From an uncultured Eubacterium sp. (GTDB taxonomy: Bacteria; Bacillota_A; Clostridia; Lachnospirales; Lachnospiraceae), in contig CANTHI010000282.1 in NCBI GenBank assembly GCA_947653505.1, positions 1 to 5,408 on the forward strand: a DNA stretch of 5,408 bases, written 5' to 3'. A program made the translations under genes and the position numbers. Below are positions 5,398 through 5,408 of this stretch, one piece after another. The notes beneath the pieces are model-generated. The model was not told where the DNA came from. It worked only from the letters and a program-made list of their open reading frames with translations, and did not search any database. Position 1 is the stretch's first letter. Each line of letters begins with the position of its first letter.

Positions 5398-5408
5398 GCT
5401 GGGAGAGG

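Overview
The window looks like chromosomal DNA of a low-to-mid GC Gram-positive anaerobe, most likely a Lachnospiraceae/Clostridia member. The evidence is strong purine-rich ribosome binding sites (AGGAGG, GGGAGG), lipobox lipoproteins, a clostridial-type trigger-factor-like exported foldase, and a small coiled-coil protein of a kind I associate with that group. No taxonomic search could be run, so the genus is not assigned.

Layout. Bases 48-416 (+) encode a short heptad-repeat coiled-coil protein, built partly from a 21-bp tandem repeat. It is followed by a strong hairpin at 447-479, in the gap between two convergent genes. Bases 4144 down to 492 (-) form a compact three-gene operon, read in this order: an exported trigger-factor-like FKBP lipoprotein (2927-4144), asparaginyl-tRNA synthetase asnS (1505-2896), and a TPR-repeat lipoprotein (492-1487). 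The gaps are 30 and 17 bp. A 150-bp divergent intergenic region (4145-4294) holds a good extended -10 promoter for the rightward gene, a weaker leftward promoter candidate, and a perfect 10-bp palindrome between them. Bases 4295-4807 (+) encode a single-pass, lysine-rich membrane protein of unknown function, ending at a clear two-tier terminator (4830-4873).

The right-hand 600 bp is the most unusual part. After the terminator comes a run of about five 11-bp-phased direct repeats (4890-4945). The first two units match the classical Pho-box geometry (CTGTTAA-N4-CTGTTAA, or TTAACA-N5-TTAACA on the other strand). A TATGAT -10 element lies just downstream. This apparent response-regulator-controlled promoter drives two tiny hydrophobic proteins of 27 and 47 residues, each with an excellent ribosome binding site. 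The window then ends in two diverged copies of an approximately 36-41 bp repeat that contains small dyads and stays in one open reading frame. This may be the start of a longer array beyond the edge.

Working together: the leftward operon combines translation (AsnRS) with two envelope lipoproteins, one a probable extracytoplasmic folding factor and the other a protein-interaction scaffold. The rightward end looks like the start of a nutrient- or stress-regulated membrane system (phosphate by motif; a potassium Kdp-type operon is an alternative) whose main genes would lie outside the window.
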